This document shows, piece after piece, positions 4,979-6,700 of a stretch of 6,700 nt of DNA. The stretch covers positions 1 to 6,700 of the forward strand of contig CAMLRJ010000195.1 of the NCBI GenBank assembly GCA_946482345.1, read 5' to 3'. The stretch comes from an uncultured Cellvibrio sp. (GTDB taxonomy: Bacteria; Pseudomonadota; Gammaproteobacteria; Pseudomonadales; Cellvibrionaceae). The notes beneath the pieces are model-generated. The model did not search any database and was not told the DNA's origin. It worked only from the letters and a program-made list of their open reading frames with translations. The position numbers and the translations under genes were made by a program. Every line of letters starts with the position of its first letter. Position 1 is the stretch's first letter.

Positions 4979-6223
4979 TTATAATGATTGACTATTTTTC
5001 CTCTCCACCCAACTCTCCACCACCAAACTCCCAATCATATCCCCCTGCACATTCACTGCTGTGCGAATCGTATCAAGCAATCTATCTATGGGTAATAAAA
5101 TGGCGATGGCCTCTATGGGTAATCCCACGGATTCCAGAACCATAATCATGGTGACCATGCCTGCGCTGGGGATTCCGGGGGCGCCCATGGCGGCGATCAT
5201 GGCGGTGCAGAAAATAATAAGTTGTTGGGCAAAAGTTAAGTCGATTCCGGCGAGGTTGGCGACGAATAGTGCGGCTGATGCTTCGTAAAGTGCGGTGCCG
5301 TCCATATTAATGGTGGCGCCGAGTGGAACTACAAAACCGGCGATGGGTTTGCTGACACCTAATTTATTTTCAACGCAATTCAATGTGACGGGTAAAGTTG
5401 CCGAGCTGGAGCTGGTGGCGAAAGCCGTAATTAAGGCTTCACGTGCGCCGCGCCAAAACCAGAGCGGGGATTTTTTGGTGAAGAGGTAAAGAATTAAGGG
5501 TAGGACTACCACTGCGTGAAATAGTGTGGTGGCAAAAATTAAAATAATAAATGAACCCAAAGTGCCGATCAGTTGTGAATCTTGCGTGGCGACTAATTTG
5601 CAAAGTAGTGCAGCTATGCCGAGTGGTGCTAAATACATAATCCAGCCGACTATACGCATAATCAAATCAAATAATTCTTCCATGATTTCCATAAAGCGTG
5701 AATTTTGGTTGCCACTTTTGATAACGGCTACGCCCAGGATCAGTGCAAAAATAATAATCGGGAAAATACTGCCGGATGCCAAAGCTGCAAAAGGATTTTG
5801 AAATAATGAATGTAAAAATTGCGCGAAGAATTGGTCTGCTGATAATGACTGCGCTGAAAAATTTTCCATTGCATCAGTAAATAAATTCATTTCCAAATCA
5901 GCGCCGGGTTTAAACCAATTGGTTGCGATTAAGGCAACCAACATTGCCAATCCCATCGAGCATAAAAAGAAAATCAAGGTGACTTTCCAAACCAGACTGG
6001 CTTGCTGATGTTGTTGCAGTCGCGCAACACCGATAAAAATGGATGTAAATACCAAAGGCACCAGCACCATTTTTAAAAGATCAATAAAAAATGTACCGAC
6101 GAGACTGGCGATGTAAAGTGTGTAAGTTCTGGTTGCAGAATCAGCAGCGAGTTGGGCAATGCCTGCACCGATTAAAACGCCGAGTATAGCGGCGATGAAT
6201 ATTTGTTTGTTTAGGCTTGGCAT
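4979..6223 (-). CDS. Dicarboxylate/acidic amino acid:cation symporter (DAACS/SDF family)
   Basis: A 414-residue inner-membrane transporter with the glutamate-transporter fold: hydrophobic helices from residue 7 onward, the serine-rich HP1 tip SSSS at 271-274, NMDGT at 306-310, and HP2 GAPGIPSAG at 347-355. In the last helix, D380, D384, R387, T388, N391 and D395 correspond to GltPh D390, D394, R397, T398, N401 and D405 with a constant offset of 10. The arginine at the R397 position coordinates the side-chain carboxylate in GltPh, so an acidic substrate (glutamate, aspartate or a C4-dicarboxylate) is expected, with co-transport of Na+ or H+. GltP and DctA cannot be separated from sequence alone. 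The ATG at 6223 is preceded by a strong GAGGG site (6228-6232) that lies in repeat-like DNA. The gene seems intact and monocistronic. Confidence 0.93.
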   Translation of the reverse strand: MPSLNKQIFIAAILGVLIGAGIAQLAADSATRTYTLYIASLVGTFFIDLLKMVLVPLVFTSIFIGVARLQQHQQASLVWKVTLIFFLCSMGLAMLVALIATNWFKPGADLEMNLFTDAMENFSAQSLSADQFFAQFLHSLFQNPFAALASGSIFPIIIFALILGVAVIKSGNQNSRFMEIMEELFDLIMRIVGWIMYLAPLGIAALLCKLVATQDSQLIGTLGSFIILIFATTLFHAVVVLPLILYLFTKKSPLWFWRGAREALITAFATSSSSATLPVTLNCVENKLGVSKPIAGFVVPLGATINMDGTALYEASAALFVANLAGIDLTFAQQLIIFCTAMIAAMGAPGIPSAGMVTMIMVLESVGLPIEAIAILLPIDRLLDTIRTAVNVQGDMIGSLVVESWVERKNSQSL

Positions 6224-6240
6224 TTTTCCCTCACCTAGCC

Positions 6241-6257
6241 CTCTTCCGGGAGAAGAG
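6241..6257. repeat. Small hairpin upstream of the transporter
   Basis: CTCTTC (6241-6246) and GAAGAG (6252-6257) close a 5-nt loop. With the preceding CCCTCACCTAGCC (6228-6240) it resembles a degenerate copy of the common intergenic repeat of the CCCTCACCC...CTCTCCC...GGGAGAG type, also seen at 6417-6434. The transporter's ribosome site falls in this sequence, so the hairpin would lie in the 5' leader of its mRNA. Confidence 0.55.
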
Positions 6258-6306
6258 AGATTGGCCAGTCGTTTTTAATAAGACATTATTTAATTTGGGA
6301 GTCGTT

Positions 6307-6410
6307 CCCCACTTTGAAAAAGGGGGGCTAGGGGGGATTTAAAAATCTAAAAATTTATAACGACCCTGGATTTTAAATCCCCCTCAATCCCCCTTTTTCA
6401 AAGGGGGAGG
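6307..6410. repeat. MITE-like pair of inverted repeats
   Basis: Two imperfect copies of a roughly 35-bp sequence face each other. The left copy carries CTTTGAAAAAGGGGG (6312-6326) then GGGGGGATTTAAAA (6331-6344). The right copy carries TTTTAAATCCCCC (6371-6383) then CCCCCTTTTTCAAAG (6389-6403). About 26 bp of AT-rich sequence separates them. Each half also contains a self-complementary CCCC...GGGG segment. I recognise this AAATCCCCC...CCCCCTTTTTCAAAGGGGG type of repeat as frequent in intergenic DNA of diverse bacteria. It has no coding capacity and may be a non-autonomous element. It could separate the transporter from the gene upstream, and transcripts across it would fold strongly. Confidence 0.75.
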
Positions 6411-6411
6411 T

Positions 6412-6443
6412 AAACACTCTCCCTGATGGGAGAGGGTGTTTTT
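6412..6443. terminator. Hairpin just after the GH3 stop codon, candidate terminator
   Basis: CTCTCCC (6417-6423) and GGGAGAG (6428-6434) close a TGAT tetraloop, and outer pairing AACA/TGTT extends the stem across a 2-nt bulge. Five T's (6439-6443) follow on the + strand. On the minus strand, where the GH3 gene ends at 6442, the stem is followed only by TGTTT. It therefore looks better as a + strand terminator but is positioned for the minus-strand gene, and may act in both directions or only protect the 3' end. It also fits the same repeat family as 6228-6257. Confidence 0.45.
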
Positions 6444-6700
6444 ACAAACACTTCACCTCTTTCCCCGCACCTTTCACCAAACTCACATTAGCAAAAGTTA
6501 CATCCAACGTGCCTTCAGTAATTAATGAGAAAGGTTGCAACACTTGTGTCCAGAATTCAGTTGGTGGTTGTTCAATTCCAAAATTTTCACCTGACTTCGG
6601 ATAACAGCTCAGTGGTACAGTCACTGTTTGCCAACCTTGTCCTGCGAAAGTTTTTAATCTTTCTGTGAGATCAATATCGGATGCACAATAAGATCCGCAA
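6442..6700 (-). CDS. C-terminal end of a GH3 beta-glucosidase/exo-glucanase (ExoP-like domain), cut by the window edge
   Basis: The frame is open from the right edge to the TAA at 6442, giving 86 codons including stop. The visible residues include CGSYCASDIDLTERL, then GQGWQTVTVPLSCYP and, near the end, QPFSLITEGTLDVTFANVSL. This GW-Q-T-x-x-VPLSC...PF-L-TEGTLD pattern is that of the galactose-binding-like domain at the C-terminus of ExoP-type glycoside hydrolase family 3 enzymes, which remove glucose from beta-glucans or cellodextrins. The catalytic GH3 domains would lie outside the window, so enzymatic activity is inferred from this domain alone. Such enzymes are usually exported, but the N-terminus is not visible. 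A GTG at 6624 is an internal codon, not the start, because the frame and family similarity continue upstream of it. Three or more cysteines near the edge may form disulfides. Confidence 0.75.
   Translation of the reverse strand, partial: CGSYCASDIDLTERLKTFAGQGWQTVTVPLSCYPKSGENFGIEQPPTEFWTQVLQPFSLITEGTLDVTFANVSLVKGAGKEVKCL

Noticed and set aside
4912..5034. Longer form of the 128-aa protein starting inside the transporter gene
   Set aside because: The extra 41 residues begin with a low-complexity Trp/Arg-rich stretch antisense-free but overlapping the transporter C-terminus; a clear GAGGT site supports the internal ATG at 4911.
5061..5801. Three open frames antisense to the transporter
   Set aside because: Methionine/alanine-rich shadows of the transporter's hydrophobic and glycine-rich coding sequence.
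6301..6364. GTCGTT (6301-6306) and AACGAC (6359-6364), plus another AGTCGTT at 6267-6273, as element ends or target duplications
   Set aside because: They do not bracket the inverted repeat pair symmetrically and are short enough to occur by chance.

Overview
The window looks like chromosomal DNA of a moderately AT-rich gammaproteobacterium. The best support is the housekeeping content: a YrdA-type gamma-carbonic anhydrase, glyoxalase II, oligopeptidase A and a YheV-type zinc-ribbon protein, all closest in sequence to gammaproteobacterial versions I recognise. A Legionellales-like host is possible from the overall flavour (AT-rich, with GC-rich intergenic repeats), but this is only a guess.

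Layout. Positions 1-869 hold a leftward operon, yrdA then gloB (gloB is cut by the left edge), driven by a probable promoter in the 96-bp divergent gap. Positions 966-3343 run rightward: prlC (M3 metallopeptidase), a GTAG-headed REP hairpin, then a small YheV-like protein. A 132-bp gap with interlocked dyads precedes cynS (cyanase, 3476-3916), which stands alone with no cynT or cynR beside it. Positions 3932-4911 hold a leftward two-gene unit with its own putative promoter: a 128-aa protein of unknown function followed by a 194-aa nucleotidyltransferase-fold protein resembling the AbiEii/DUF6036 group. This is the only cassette here that looks accessory and poorly described. Positions 4979-6223 (leftward) encode a complete glutamate/aspartate/dicarboxylate:cation symporter. 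A 218-bp gap (6224-6441) is almost wholly repeat DNA: a MITE-like inverted pair flanked by two small hairpins. The right edge holds the C-terminus of a GH3 beta-glucosidase/exo-glucanase, identified from an ExoP-like domain.

Functionally this is a mosaic. It combines peptide turnover (PrlC), methylglyoxal detoxification (GloB), cyanate detoxification (CynS, which consumes bicarbonate), acidic amino acid or C4-dicarboxylate uptake, and glucan degradation. There is no tRNA, rRNA, CRISPR array or transposase gene. I did not find an unmistakable new system. The strongest candidate is the two-gene nucleotidyltransferase cassette, which has the layout of a type IV-like toxin-antitoxin or AbiE-type unit but lacks a recognisable AbiEi partner.
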